From assembly GCA_016716335.1 (NCBI GenBank), contig JADJWN010000023.1, forward strand, positions 1 through 20,289: a DNA stretch of 20,289 nt, written 5' to 3'. This document shows positions 1-9,441 of this stretch, piece by piece. The stretch comes from Saprospiraceae bacterium. Its GTDB lineage: Bacteria > Bacteroidota > Bacteroidia > Chitinophagales > Saprospiraceae. Position 1 is the first letter of the stretch. Every line of letters starts with the position of its first letter. Position numbers and translations under genes: made by a program. A model generated the notes under the pieces. That model had not been told where the DNA came from. It ran no database searches and was given only the letters and a program-made list of their open reading frames with translations.

Positions 1-227
1 AAGCATCCCACAAAGTACATCCTTTTCGTCCAGATGAGGTGGCTTGACCTCAGGCCAAAAATAAGATATGAGATAAGGTATGGAGCAAAGATCCCGATAT
101 TGGATCAATTTCATTGGGAGCGGACAAACATCAAGGTGATTCTAGAAGGATATATTTCCAAAGAGTACCAAGTTATTGGTTGAGAAATTTCCGGTGCCGG
201 GGCACCTCATCGAAGTTCAGGAGATAG
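1..227. other. left-edge stretch, no gene recognised
   Basis: The plus strand is open from the window edge to a TGA at 181-183 (about 60 codons). The translation has no motif I recognise and no clear start. It could be the tail of an unrelated gene interrupted by the neighbouring IS66 element, or the decayed N-terminal part of that element's tnpA. A short palindrome, GGTGCCGGGGCACC, lies near 191-204. I could not match it to a counterpart at the far end of the element, so I do not call it a terminal inverted repeat. Confidence 0.25.
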
Positions 228-347
228 TTACGTCTTCAGCCAGTTCTTGGGCTAATTTCATATCGGATCAATGAATATCCTGGAGGAATAAAAAAATACA
301 TATACCAGCCATCTGAGGTGGGTATGCTTTTGGCATTGGTCAGATGA
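228..347 (+). pseudogene. tnpA: IS66 TnpA, C-terminal remnant
   Basis: The frame open from 228 to the TGA at 345-347 encodes an end resembling the C-terminus of IS66 accessory protein TnpA. It holds a YPGGIKKYIY stretch, where the family has a 'YPNGv' segment, followed by a leucine-rich helix ending ALVR. In IS66 elements TnpA is a small protein needed with TnpB for transposition; its biochemical role is not well settled. The stop overlaps the tnpB ATG by four bases (ATGA), the usual IS66 coupling. The N-terminal half is not recognisable upstream of the in-frame TAG at 225-227. Identification rests on a short match plus gene order. Confidence 0.55.
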
Positions 348-614
348 TAGGCTTTGGGTGGCATCAGAGGTTTTACCTGTACCGCAGCATGGTGGATATG
401 CGTGATTTTGTGGAGTCTGGGCGGGATTACAGGTTGGATGAGTTGAAAGCAGATCCAGGATGGATGGTTTCGGTAAAAGGGTGTTTTTCTCAAGAGTTAT
501 CTAGACCGTCAAGATGCTGGTGTGGGACGGAGACGGATTTGTAATTTGGAATGGGCATGGCTGGAGCGGGGTCGATTTGAAATCACTGACCTCAGTGGAG
601 GAGAGATAGCATGA
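344..614 (+). pseudogene. tnpB: IS66 TnpB (orf2), frameshifted remnant
   Basis: TnpB is the small conserved accessory protein of IS66 elements. Starting at the ATG at 344, the translation gives RFYLYRSMVDMR, matching the family signature around 'YLY..tDMRk'. The reading then moves to another frame with a VFFSRVI segment, a stop, and LVWDGDGFVIW, which matches the family core 'LlWdgdGFviw'. A third frame gives WLERGRFEI, the 'kRLErGrFe' motif, ending at TGA 612-614. At least two frame changes and one internal stop are needed to read through. The remaining C-terminal residues usual for TnpB were not found further on. The protein cannot be made in functional form. Confidence 0.75.
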
Positions 615-856
615 GATCAGCCACCAGCATCTAAGATACATGATAAGATCTTGTGGAATTGTACCACAGACTCCAGATATAGGCTGACAAACCAAACCCC
701 ACATTAAGATATGCCCACAGCCTATGGCAGAAGCCATTCCTGGTAGGTGGACGGTATAAAAGCATAATAAACGGCTGAAAATTTGTAGAAAAAGTATAGA
801 AAACAAATTATTATAAAATACTTGCATATATATAGTAGAGGTTGGGTCTTTATGCT

Positions 857-2303
857 ATGAGTTACGAAGCACTATGGAAGAAAGTCCATGGCATCAAAAA
901 CCCCAACCAGCAGCTTTTGGACACGTTGCCTCTATGCAGGAAAAGGCTGGCACCGCAATATCAGCTTGATTTGTTTCTGCAAGCAGATTTATAACAGCAA
1001 GTCAGAGAGGTTTGTGCCGGCAGATGACAGACAGCTCGTCACATTTTCCATATTGGAATCCGCCTTTAAAGAATCACCTTGAGAATCCCCTGCAGAGCAG
1101 GTTGGCGCACCTGTCCCCGATTGGTTGAAAAATAGACCATCAGCTACGAGCGTAAGAAGACTCGAGATAAAGGGCGTCAGCTTATCAAAGACGTGGTCAA
1201 CTGGAAGTAAGAGAGGAGTATTTGACACCGGAGTGTCAGGAAGGCGAAGGAGACAGGTAAAGAAATTACCTGAGAAAGCTAGCCATAGACATCCAGAAGC
1301 TGTATGTAAAGTAAGGCTAAGGCCCAAATAAAAAACACCAGGCACGGGCCAGATCCGTGTAGCAGAGTTACGTCCGAGGCCCCGCTGAAATGCGAAGCCG
1401 ATGAGAGCCTGCTGGCACAGGTGGGTATCCAAATATGTGGACCATCTGCTCGAACACCGTCAGCAGAGTATACAAAAAGACAGGAGTGGTAATTTCCCCT
1501 CTACGATGAACAACTGGGTGCAACGGATTTGCTGAATTGCTGCGTCCGGTAGTCGAATGTATCAAAACAGATATTGCAAAGCGGTTGAGAAGGAGATGGA
1601 CGAAAGCACCATAAAAGTAATGTTTGTCAAAAGGTACGACCCATCCGGGCTAGTTGTGGTGGCAAAGTGAATCCGGTGAGTAAGTCAGGGCATTTGGAGT
1701 ACCGGTACGGCCGTGGTCGGGCAGGAACTGCGGAGATGCTGAGGGATTACAAAGGCAAGATAAAGTGACGGATACACCGTATATGGAAACCACAGACCGC
1801 ATCATGGCGGAGGTGGAGCATTACAATTGCTGGGCACATGCCAGGAGAAAATTTGTCGAAGCTACTGCCAACGATCAGGCACTAGCCCATACGGCATTGA
1901 CGATGATATAGCAATTGTACAAGGTCGAGGCAGATTGGCGGACGCAACAATACAGTACCGGTCAACGCAAAGCCTTTCGTGCAGAAAAATCAGTACCCAT
2001 ACTGAAGAGCTGAAAAGTTGGATAGACCGGGATTCACTCACCGTAAGTCCGTCGTCACCTAGGGCAAGGCATTGAGCTACACCACCAGGCGATGGCAAAG
2101 CCTGATACGGTATGCCGGTACCGGAGATGTGGAGATAGACAACAATCTGGTGGAAATGCCATACGCCCCTGGCATTAGGGAGGAAAACTATCTGTTTGCA
2201 GGAGGGCATGAAGCTGGCATTGAACATAGCCACATTCTATACAGTATTGACTAACCGCAAGTCGCAGGATATAAATCCATACGAGTACTTGTATTGGTTT
2301 TAA
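857..2303 (+). pseudogene. tnpC: IS66 transposase TnpC, multiply broken
   Basis: This is the DDE-type transposase of IS66 elements, about 480 codons if continuous. Landmarks appear in family order across changing frames: an N-terminal MSYEALWKKVHGIKN helix from 857; NSKSERFVPADDRQL near 990-1030 (family 'GkKSERf'); VSKYVDHLLEHRQQS near 1425-1470 (family 'sKYvDHLPLyRQ'); DESTIKVM near 1600 (the first acidic motif, 'DETp'); HYNCWAHARRKFVEA near 1821-1865; an in-frame TAG at 1909-1911; and VEIDNNLVEMPYAPG near 2130-2170, where the family has 'idNN.aEraIRPlalGRKNyLFaG'. The end reads NPYEYLYWF before TAA 2301-2303. Beyond the frame changes, strongly conserved R and K residues are substituted, which supports real decay. 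Confidence 0.85.
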
Positions 2304-2614
2304 AAAGTGCCCGACACAAATATCAATGCCATTGAGACCTCACCCCTGCCTCATTTAAAAACCAAGAATGATCTATCCCCCTTGTACTTTGTCGAATGCT
2401 TACGATGTGTTGATGGTGTTGATGGTGTTGATGGGTTTATGGGTTGATGTTTAAATAACGGAATGTTTGCAGATTACGGTGCATTGTTTTCACCAATGGC
2501 AGATTGAGAGTTCATGGTTCATTGTGGGAAGGGACAATGCCTCACTGTGCTGCACTTGGTCGTTTCCTTGTGAAATGGATAGAGTGTTGCAATTTTTGAA
2601 CGGTGGTCTGGTTA
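2304..2614. other. non-coding gap between IS66 remnant and thioredoxin-like gene
   Basis: About 310 bases with no convincing reading frame on either strand. The only structure seen is the 9-bp tandem repeat at 2407-2433. No terminator hairpin with a T tract was evident just after the minus-strand gene ending at 2615. Confidence 0.6.
2407..2433. repeat. 3 x 9-bp perfect tandem repeat
   Basis: Three perfect head-to-tail copies of GTGTTGATG. A looser TGGGTTGATG follows at about 2439-2448. It lies in non-coding DNA beside the IS66 remnant; no function is apparent. Confidence 0.85.
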
Positions 2615-3175
2615 TCAGTTTTTCCCGTTTACGAGGGTATTGAAGTGGCTTTCTTTGCAGTAGTTTTTGGTAAACCGTTTGTACATGGTGTTTTTGTGGT
2701 GATTACCTGCGAAGTAGGCCAGGATGATTTCAAATTCGTGGGTGGGGATGTATTCTGAAATGGATTGTATTTTCTCAAATTTTTCATTAAGGAAAACAGT
2801 GTTTGGAAATTTCATTTCACCACCGGACAATTCCACAGCCAATTCATGAAAATCAAATTTTCCCACCGTCTGTTGCTTGTAGGTTTTATCTGCTACTATG
2901 ATTTTGTCTGAAGAAAGTGCATTAAGCCTGAGTGCATAAAAATTGTTGTTGATAAAACGTGCCACATGATCATCGGAGAGTGTGCTGTTTTCCATCACCT
3001 TACACCACCGGCAGCCATCGTAATACAGATACACTACAAATTTGCGATCACCCTTTTCTATTTTGGCAGGGAGGTCGCTCCAATTGGCCCAACGAATGAT
3101 ATTTTGACTTTGCAGACCCGTGCTGATGACGAATATAGATAAAGGTATTAATGCAAGCTTAGTTATAAAACCCAT
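2615..3175 (-). CDS. exported thioredoxin-fold protein
   Basis: An intact 186-residue frame and one of the few unbroken genes here. An N-terminal hydrophobic stretch (about residues 5-22, then LQSQ) looks like a signal peptide, so it probably acts in the periplasm or at the envelope. Residues 45-60 contain FVVYLYYDGCRWCKVM, a CxxC redox centre (Cys55, Cys58) after a beta strand as in thioredoxin-fold proteins of the thioredoxin_7/DUF255-like type. A likely cis-Pro region is KFPNTVFLN near residues 120-128. The CRWC centre differs from the CGPC of classical thioredoxins. The tail is lysine- and asparagine-rich. It lies downstream of, and on the same strand as, the TonB receptor, but a 162-nt gap with a possible terminator separates them, so it may have its own promoter. 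Substrate and partner cannot be told from sequence. Confidence 0.75.
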   Translation of the reverse strand: MGFITKLALIPLSIFVISTGLQSQNIIRWANWSDLPAKIEKGDRKFVVYLYYDGCRWCKVMENSTLSDDHVARFINNNFYALRLNALSSDKIIVADKTYKQQTVGKFDFHELAVELSGGEMKFPNTVFLNEKFEKIQSISEYIPTHEFEIILAYFAGNHHKNTMYKRFTKNYCKESHFNTLVNGKN

Positions 3176-3286
3176 TATGCTATCACTGTTGTTTCAAACC
3201 TGAATACAAAGTAAACTCAAAAACACAAAAAAAGTAAAGCAGTAACGATGCCGAAATATCATTTTAAGATAATTTTAACACTACAT

Positions 3287-3310
3287 AAAGAAGCCTTCAG
3301 GGACTTCTTT
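3287..3310 (-). terminator. possible intrinsic terminator after the TonB receptor
   Basis: On the minus strand, AAAGAAG pairs with CTTCTTT (7 bp), extended by a T-G and a C-G pair, around a short loop. A T-rich stretch follows. It lies about 30 nt after the receptor stop at 3338. The U tract is short and interrupted, so the call is moderate. Confidence 0.4.
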
Positions 3311-3337
3311 TGACCCATCGTCACTGCTCAATTTCAT

Positions 3338-5798
3338 TCATATTCTGATCAACAATCCCAGCATCCAGTTTCTCCCAGCCTGAGGATAATAGAAGTTTTC
3401 GGTGATGAGTTCGCCGAAGATATAGCTGTAGGTATAGCCATTGGTTTCATATAACCTGTCCAAAACATTATTTACCATTAGGGTAGCCCGGGCATCGGCA
3501 CCTAATAGTGTAAACTGCCAGCCAAGCCTTACATTCTGGAAATGATATGGTGCTATGCTGCGCCTTAAATTGGAAGTATTGTCCAAAAACTGTCTGCCCA
3601 CATATCGGGTAGAAAGCTCTGCCTCAAGTCCTCTGACGGGTATGAACATCAATTGTAAGGCAGTATTGACAGCGGGTGAAAATGCAATATCTGTGTTGTC
3701 ATGAACGATAGCTATTCTCTCAAATCCGTTAGTATAATCAATGATAATCTCTTCAAATGCCCGGATCTTATTCCTGCTCAGATTGAGATTGCCGCCCACA
3801 AACCATTTTTCATGCAAGCGCACCTTACCATCCAGCTCAATACCCAGTCTGTAGCTCACAGGTACATTGGTACGGATGGCAGCCCCTACATCATTGAGAT
3901 CACCGGTGAGCACCAGCTGATTTCTTATCGCATATAATAGAGATTGGCATCCAACACCCAGTCAGCCGATCTGTGACTGTAGCCTGCCTCCCAGTCCGAC
4001 AGGTACTCTGCATCCGGAATCCTGCCCGCTGCATTATCTAAGAAGTCGGCTCTTGCCGGTTCACGCTGACCAACACTCCAGGAAAGGTACATGGAAGAGC
4101 GGTCGTTGAGCCGGTAGTGCGCACCCAGTTTAGGATTAAAAAAATGAAATTTCCGGGTCAGATCTACTTCCTGGAGATCCTGATCTATGCCTTTAATGGT
4201 ATAGTGGATAAAACGATACTGAAGGTCAGCGAATAATCTGACCCTTCAAAGGCCTGAAACTCCTGTCTTATATAGCTGGAAAGGTCGGTTTTATGACCGG
4301 TATTGTCATAATACCTGTATGCCGGATCCGGAATCACCGCACCTTCAGCAAATACGATATTGCCGAAATGTTCTCCAATATAAGTATTGGCTGCCAAGCC
4401 CCACTGCAGGGTATATTTTTTTGACGGCGAATAATGCAGGTCTGTCACTCCTCCTATCAAATCATTATCCAGCCATCTGCGCCGAACGATATTGCTCCTC
4501 TCAAGGATTGTCGTCCATATCTCTGACATTTTCCAGACCATAATCGGTGAATCTGTCATTGTATCGGTATTGTTCGAAATAACCCTGCCCTTTGGTATAA
4601 TACAGGATGGCATTCCATTTCAGTTGACCGGATATGAGCCGGCTGTAATGCAACTGTGCATGTGTCTGGGTATAATTGTCCACCTGGTTGGGGTACAGAT
4701 AATAATTGTAACGTCTGTCACAATTGAACAGATTGACCCAATCTTCCGGATTTTTGTATAATGTACCCACATTATTGAAGTAATCGGTCTGAAGCTCCTC
4801 CAAACTTCCCGCAATCTGGCTTCCGGTACTCCGTGCCATGCCTGATAGGTAATCTCTTTACCCGAAAACACATTAAGCCTTAATGAATATTTTTCAGTCA
4901 CCCTGGCTCCGGATAAATACCAGGAAGTAAGGTCTGCACTTGCCCTGTCCATATATCCGTCCGAAGTCACCCTGCTGAACCTGCCGTCAATGCTGAACCT
5001 GTCATTAATCAGTCCTGTACCTAAGGAAAGTCTGAATTTTCTGGCGTCAAAAGATCCTGCTGCAGCTTCAGCTTCTGCATAGGGATTGATGTGTGTCTGA
5101 TGAGTCTGAATGCCTACTGTACCTCCGAATGCCCCGGGGCCATTGGCTGACGGCCCTACTCCTCTCTGTATCTGCACACTCTGTACTGAACTCCCCAGAT
5201 CCGGCAGGTCCACCCAGAATACATCCTGGGATTCTGCGTCATTGAGTGGCACTCCGTTAATGGTGACATTAATACGAGTCTGGTCTGTACCCCTGATGCG
5301 CATGCCTGTATAGCCTATACCATTGCCGGCATCTGAAGTGACGGTGATGGAGGGTGTCCATTGCAGCAGATAGGGCATATCTACGCCCAGATTTTCTTTA
5401 CGGATATCTTCCTTTGCAAGGTTTTTATGGGTAAAAGGCTGTCCTGACTGTACCCGGGATGCCCTGATCTCAATGTTTTCCAGATTGCACACGGTACCGT
5501 CCAGGACAAAATCCAATGCAGTATTACCGTTTATTGTCACTGATTGCAGCAATGTACGATATCCGACATAGCTGATTTTGATGAGGTAATTACCTGCCGG
5601 AATGTTCTGGATTTCGTACCGGCCATGTTCGTCGGAGACAGCTGCAAAATTTGTATTGTCTAAATAAATCAGTGCAGCGGTCAGTTTTTCTCCGGCATCA
5701 TTACGTACCGTACCTTTGAGGGTATATTGCGCAGTGATCTCCGGATGGTTGAAAAATGTCAGGACACAGAGCGTAAAAAAAAACCGTAAGATTTTCAT
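3338..5798 (-). CDS. TonB-dependent outer-membrane receptor, predicted thiamin-regulated (frameshifted)
   Basis: About 820 residues when rebuilt. An N-terminal signal peptide (residues 1-23) is followed by a CarboxypepD_reg-like domain (about 25-105), a plug domain (about 115-235, with MRIRGTDQTRINVTINGVPL and GPGAFGGTVGI), and a long beta-barrel ending at TGA 3338-3340. Such receptors bind a scarce solute outside and import it across the outer membrane using TonB energy. The TPP riboswitch just upstream points to thiamin or a precursor. Thiamin-regulated outer-membrane receptors have been predicted in Bacteroidota by comparative genomics. Four single-base frame changes break the gene, near 4813, 4505, 4233 and 3932. 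At 4233, adding one T restores DYFADLQYRF, and at 4813 adding one G restores the join. Conserved sequence continues through every break, so I suspect sequence error. Substrate assignment is inferred from the riboswitch alone. Confidence 0.85.
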
Positions 5799-5802
5799 AA
5801 AA

Positions 5803-5829
5803 GGTTATTTATCGAATGAAAAAATAACC
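5803..5829 (-). promoter_or_regulatory. hairpin at the receptor start, probable riboswitch expression platform
   Basis: On the minus strand GGTTATTT and AAATAACC form a perfect 8-bp stem with an 11-nt loop. It ends 4 nt before the receptor ATG (5796-5798). A stem here would occlude the translation start, fitting translational control by the TPP aptamer upstream. No T run follows, so it does not look like an intrinsic terminator. Which conformation TPP favours is inference. Confidence 0.55.
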
Positions 5830-5870
5830 ATTATGAAAGGTAAAGATTAACCGTATGGCAAAAAGTGCAG

Positions 5871-5950
5871 CCATGTTCCCTTCCCGGCATTACCCGGGCA
5901 GGTTCGAAGGGTATCATCTCAGCCTGATTGCTCAGGCACCCCCACAATGG
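5871..5950 (-). ncRNA. TPP (thiamin pyrophosphate) riboswitch aptamer, THI element
   Basis: Read on the minus strand, the region carries the conserved THI-box blocks in order: GGGGTGCC, then GGCTGAGAT, then ACCCTTCGAACCTG, then CCGGGTAATGCCGG, then AAGGGAAC. The closing P1 helix forms between CCAT-T-GT (5950-5944) and ACATGG (5876-5871), with one bulged T. The aptamer senses thiamin pyrophosphate and represses genes for thiamin synthesis or uptake. Here it lies about 70 nt before a TonB-dependent receptor gene on the same strand, with a promoter directly upstream. All core blocks are present, so it should fold and bind. Confidence 0.93.
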
Positions 5951-5955
5951 TAACA

Positions 5956-5984
5956 CAAAGGTAAAAATAATTTCGCTAAATCAA
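5956..5984 (-). promoter_or_regulatory. Bacteroidota-type promoter for the TPP riboswitch transcript
   Basis: On the minus strand there is a perfect TAnnTTTG -7 box, TACCTTTG (5963-5956), preceded by an 18-nt spacer and a TTTTG -33 element (TTG at 5984-5982). The predicted start falls a few bases downstream, right at the 5' strand of aptamer helix P1. That agreement makes this the best-supported promoter in the window. Confidence 0.75.
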
Positions 5985-6106
5985 AATTTATTGTCATCCT
6001 TTGCCAAACAAAGTCAACGTGCAGCACCGCAACATCACCAAAAAACCTTAATGCAGCTTTACAATTTTCAGATTTTTTCCGATGGGATTTGTAAACTGAA
6101 ACATCC

Positions 6107-7353
6107 CTATTTCAAAGGCTTCTTATTCTTTTTATTTTTAGGGTTCGACATTTCATTTCTGACAGCGGCTATCACATCTTCCATCTGTAGGGTTTTTTCA
6201 GTGGCGAGATCTATCACTTCACTGTACCCTGTATTGTCCAGTTGGAGCACTTTCAATGCTTTGCCGATGTATGATTCAATATCAGTGAGGTATTTTTTTT
6301 CACTTTCATCACAAAAACTGTAGGCAAAACCCCGCCTGGTGCCTCTGCCTGTGCGCCCTACTCTATGCACATATGTTTCCGGTTTTTCCGGCAGATCATA
6401 ATTGACCACATAAGCTACATCCGGGATATCTATACCCCGGGCACTCACGTCGGTAGCTATCAATACCCCGGAAGGTGCATTTCTGAAGGCATTGAGCATC
6501 TCCAGCCTGTCGGACTGTTCTTTATCACCATGCAGCACCATGGTGTCTATCCCTACTCTTTGCATGGCGTTTTGTACCCTTTCTGCCCTGACCTTAGTAC
6601 GGACAAAAACCAGAATCTTGGACTCCGGATTTTCGCGGATCAGGCGTTCGAGAAAAAAACGTTTATCATCTATTTTTACATAGAGGAGGCTGTGATCCAC
6701 ATTTCTTGAGACAGGATCTTTGGGAGACACCTGTATTCTTACAGGATTTTTCACCAGCGAATAAGCCAGGTCTTTGATCCTGTCGTCAATGGTGGCCGAA
6801 AAGAAGAGAGTCTGCCGTTTGGCAGGAAGTAATCCGGTGAGGTCTCTGATATCTTTGATAAATCCGAGATCCAGCATATGATCTGCTTCATCAAGTACCA
6901 GTATCTCTACCCGTCGGAGATTCAGATGACCCTGATGCGCCAGATCAAACAATCTTCCGGGGGTAGCTACGATGATATCCACACCTTTGGCCAGGCGGGC
7001 AATCTGCGGATCCTGCTCCACCCCGCCGAATACACTCATACTTTTCACCCGGGTACCCCTGGCAAGATTGGTGATGACCTGATTTATCTGTATGGCCAGT
7101 TCGCGGGTAGGCTCCATCACCACACACCGGATGCCCTCAGCACGGCCTTTGATCCTCGAAGTGTGCAGCATGTGTATGACCGGCAGGGCGATGCCGCAGT
7201 TTTGCCTGTACCTGTCTGGGCAATAGCAAGTACGTCCTCACCTTTGAGAATATTGGGAATACACTTGTACTGTATGTCCGTGGGTTTTTTATAGCCCAGC
7301 GACTCAAGATTCTGCTTGATCTGATCAGCAAAATGATATTGGGAAAATTTCAA
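6107..7353 (-). CDS. rhlE: DEAD-box ATP-dependent RNA helicase, RhlE-like (frameshifted)
   Basis: About 415 residues when rebuilt. It unwinds RNA duplexes in the cytoplasm, usually in ribosome assembly or mRNA turnover. Motifs in order: Q motif region (KKPTDIQYKCIP, residues 22-33), Walker A AQTGTGKT (45-52), PTRELA, TPGR, DEAD in VLDEADHMLDLGF, SAT, ATDVSARGID and HRVGRTGRG. The short lysine/asparagine-rich tail (PKNKKNKKPLK) fits small RhlE-type members. One frame change lies near 7191, just after motif I: restoring one T turns GCATCGCCC into GCATTCGCCC and gives AAFALPVIHMLH, joining the two frames without loss. It is the last gene of a compact minus-strand run, 26 nt after the outer-membrane-like gene. 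The family is certain; the exact subgroup name is less so. Confidence 0.9.
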
Positions 7354-7379
7354 ATTGTTAAATATTTAAGCACTGGATT

Positions 7380-8109
7380 TTAAAGAGACGTTTCGGATTG
7401 AAATTTCTGTCTGTGCAACTGATATACCACTCTGAAAAAAATTCCGCTGTTGTCTACAGGCGGGCCTGATATCTTATTCTGATTGAAATCTGTCCACTGA
7501 TTGGTGCCGGCCACCACATATCCCAGATCAAATCCCCACCCGTGCTGTATGAAACGGACTCTCTTCTCATTTACATTCCCCAAAAACCGGAATTTCAAAG
7601 CAAAGGAATGTGTACTGTTGAAACTGGTAATAGTAGAGGTGAGAGGTCTGGAGATGGCATCTTCAAAGCCTGATGCCTTGTATCCTGTCTCCTGTATCAG
7701 CAGCGCATTGACATCTGCTCCAAATCCATATGAAAAAGCCAGATTGACCTTCCGTCCGTTCAGTATAAGTACTCCGGCATTGAGCGCACCATGTCCTCCT
7801 GAAAGATAGTAATCAAAGTTATTGCGGGACATAATGCTGGGCACCAGCATCGAACTGCCCTCTATGCCGAGCATGAATCTGTCCTGAATGACTACGTTTA
7901 CTCCGGCAGATCCTGTGAAATATGCATTATCGAATCTGGTGAGTGCTCCCGGAAACAGCCGGTCGCTGAGCCCTGTGAGATCCGTCTGACGGTATCCAAT
8001 CCCAAAATTCCACTGCCATGCGGTGGACCTGACTGGACGGCCTCAGAGTATCCTGAGCAAAAAATGACCATGGGGTACAATATATAATCAGCCAAATTAA
8101 AAACCTCAT
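7380..8109 (-). CDS. predicted outer-membrane beta-barrel protein, unknown function (frameshifted)
   Basis: About 243 residues if the frame change near 8040 is repaired. A signal peptide (MRFLIWLIIYCTPWSFFAQ) precedes a region rich in alternating hydrophobic/polar strands with many Gly, Tyr and Phe, such as LGIEGSSMLVPS, GVLILNGRKVNLAFSYGFGA, HSFALKFRFLG and GWGFDLGYVVAGT. It ends in a strand-like FFRVVYQLHRQK segment. The pattern recalls PorP/SprF-type or related outer-membrane proteins of Bacteroidota, but I do not see the typical N-terminal PorP signature, so I leave it unnamed. It starts 30 nt after the hydroxylase stop and ends 26 nt before the helicase start, suggesting cotranscription. 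Confidence 0.6.
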
Positions 8110-8139
8110 AATTTTAATGTTTAGTTAGTAAATAAATAA

Positions 8140-9434
8140 TCAATGTATCGCCCAGTTTTGTTTCAGGTCTTCTTTCAATAAGACCACTTCCGGCTTTCTG
8201 ACAAACAAAAACCAAATGCACAATAACAGACTCAGCAAAATATATACCCACATCAGGTGATTGGCTGCACCCCACCACTGTTCTATACCAAACCAGCTGT
8301 AATCATGTAAGTGAAGAAAGACGACAGCAACTGCAGCCTTTACTATCTCGGCCGACAAAGCCCACATACTTCCATCCATCAAAGAGGTAAAAGCAAATAT
8401 CGAAACAAAAAGCCAAACTCCGTACAGGAGCACCCATGTATGGCTGATTTGGCCGAGATGATTGAATAAATACAACATCAAAAGCAGATGTATCACCAAT
8501 TGCAGCCGACCATATCTTCAACCCCAAAGATGCATCCACATCATATTTTTCGAGCTCATAGGGATTTTTGACTCCAAAAACCGGATACTTCTCAGCCACA
8601 TCTGCCGGCCTCCAGCCTGTGGGCATAAACCATATCCTGAGCTTGTCCCAACTGGGATCGGGTACGCCAGGCATCCCTGAGCAGCAGCCAGAAATGCTGA
8701 AAATTGATGATGAGCGGATTCCAGGTGCGGGCAGGGCGGGTGATCCCATATACAGGCGGCACATTGGGCAGCTCTTCCTGAAAAGTACCAAACAGCTTAT
8801 CCCATATGATGAATATCTGACTGTAATTCTTATCAATATACTCAGGATTGATGGCATGATGCACCCGATGATGTGAGGGTGTCACGATAATGTGCTCCAG
8901 AAATCCCATTTTGCCAATCAGCCGGGTATGATACCAGAACTGCGCAAACAGATGTAACGGTGCAACCACGGCAATAACCTTGGGAGGAATACCGATAATA
9001 GCCATAGGGATATAAAGAAAAAAGAATACGGCAAACACCTCAGATACCGACTGCCTCAGTGCGCAGGCGAGATTAAACTCCTCGCTCGAGTGGTGAATGA
9101 TGTGGCGGTTCCAGAAGATATTGATTACATGCGAAAATCGGTGCGACCAGTATCCGGCAAAATCCAGACCGATAAATGCCAGTACATACATCCATACCTC
9201 AGATTGAATATCCAGAAGTGCCAGATGCTGATACATCCACTGATAGCTGACGATAATAATCGTAAGCCCCAGCACATCCTTAAGGGTATTGGTCATACCG
9301 GAGCTGAGACTGGATATGGTGTCCATGATCCGGTTGGTGCGGATATGCATGAAGCAACCTGCTGCCCATTCTGTCAAAATCAACAGCAGAAAGATGGGAA
9401 TGGCATAATTCAGAACCTGTGCATAGGCTTCCAT
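8140..9434 (-). CDS. fatty acid hydroxylase / sterol desaturase superfamily membrane enzyme (frameshifted)
   Basis: About 430 residues when rebuilt. The superfamily uses a di-iron centre held by histidine clusters to hydroxylate or desaturate lipids in the membrane. The clusters are visible: HRFSH (residues 98-102), HIIHH (111-115) and HHRVHH (188-193), set among transmembrane helices at about 10-28, 52-68, 80-95 and 130-165. After the catalytic part comes a FMPTGWRPADV segment, then three or four more hydrophobic helices ending KQNWAIH. That extra C-terminal membrane domain resembles alkylglycerol-monooxygenase-like members more than short sterol desaturases. Frame changes lie near 8657 and 8500; sequence on both sides keeps the family character. 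It starts 7 nt after the esterase stop. The actual lipid substrate is unknown. Confidence 0.85.
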
Positions 9435-9441
9435 ACAAATT

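Larger units (their letters stand above)
228..2303 (+). mobile_element. degenerate IS66-family insertion sequence
   Basis: Three IS66-type reading frames occur in the standard order tnpA (end only), tnpB, tnpC, all on the plus strand. The ATGA overlap between tnpA stop and tnpB start is kept at 344-347. Every frame is interrupted by stops and frame changes, and conserved positions are substituted, so the element should be inactive. The right coding boundary is the tnpC stop at 2301-2303. True element ends, terminal inverted repeats and a target duplication were not identified, so both boundaries are approximate. Confidence 0.8.

Noticed and set aside
191..204. IS66 terminal inverted repeat
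   Set aside because: The sequence is self-palindromic and no matching copy was found near the right end around 2305-2320.
1862..2233. 123-codon minus-strand frame
   Set aside because: Opposite strand of the IS66 transposase remnant, whose family motifs are clear on the plus strand.
3701..3937. Short plus-strand frame inside the TonB receptor
   Set aside because: The minus strand encodes conserved receptor barrel sequence here.
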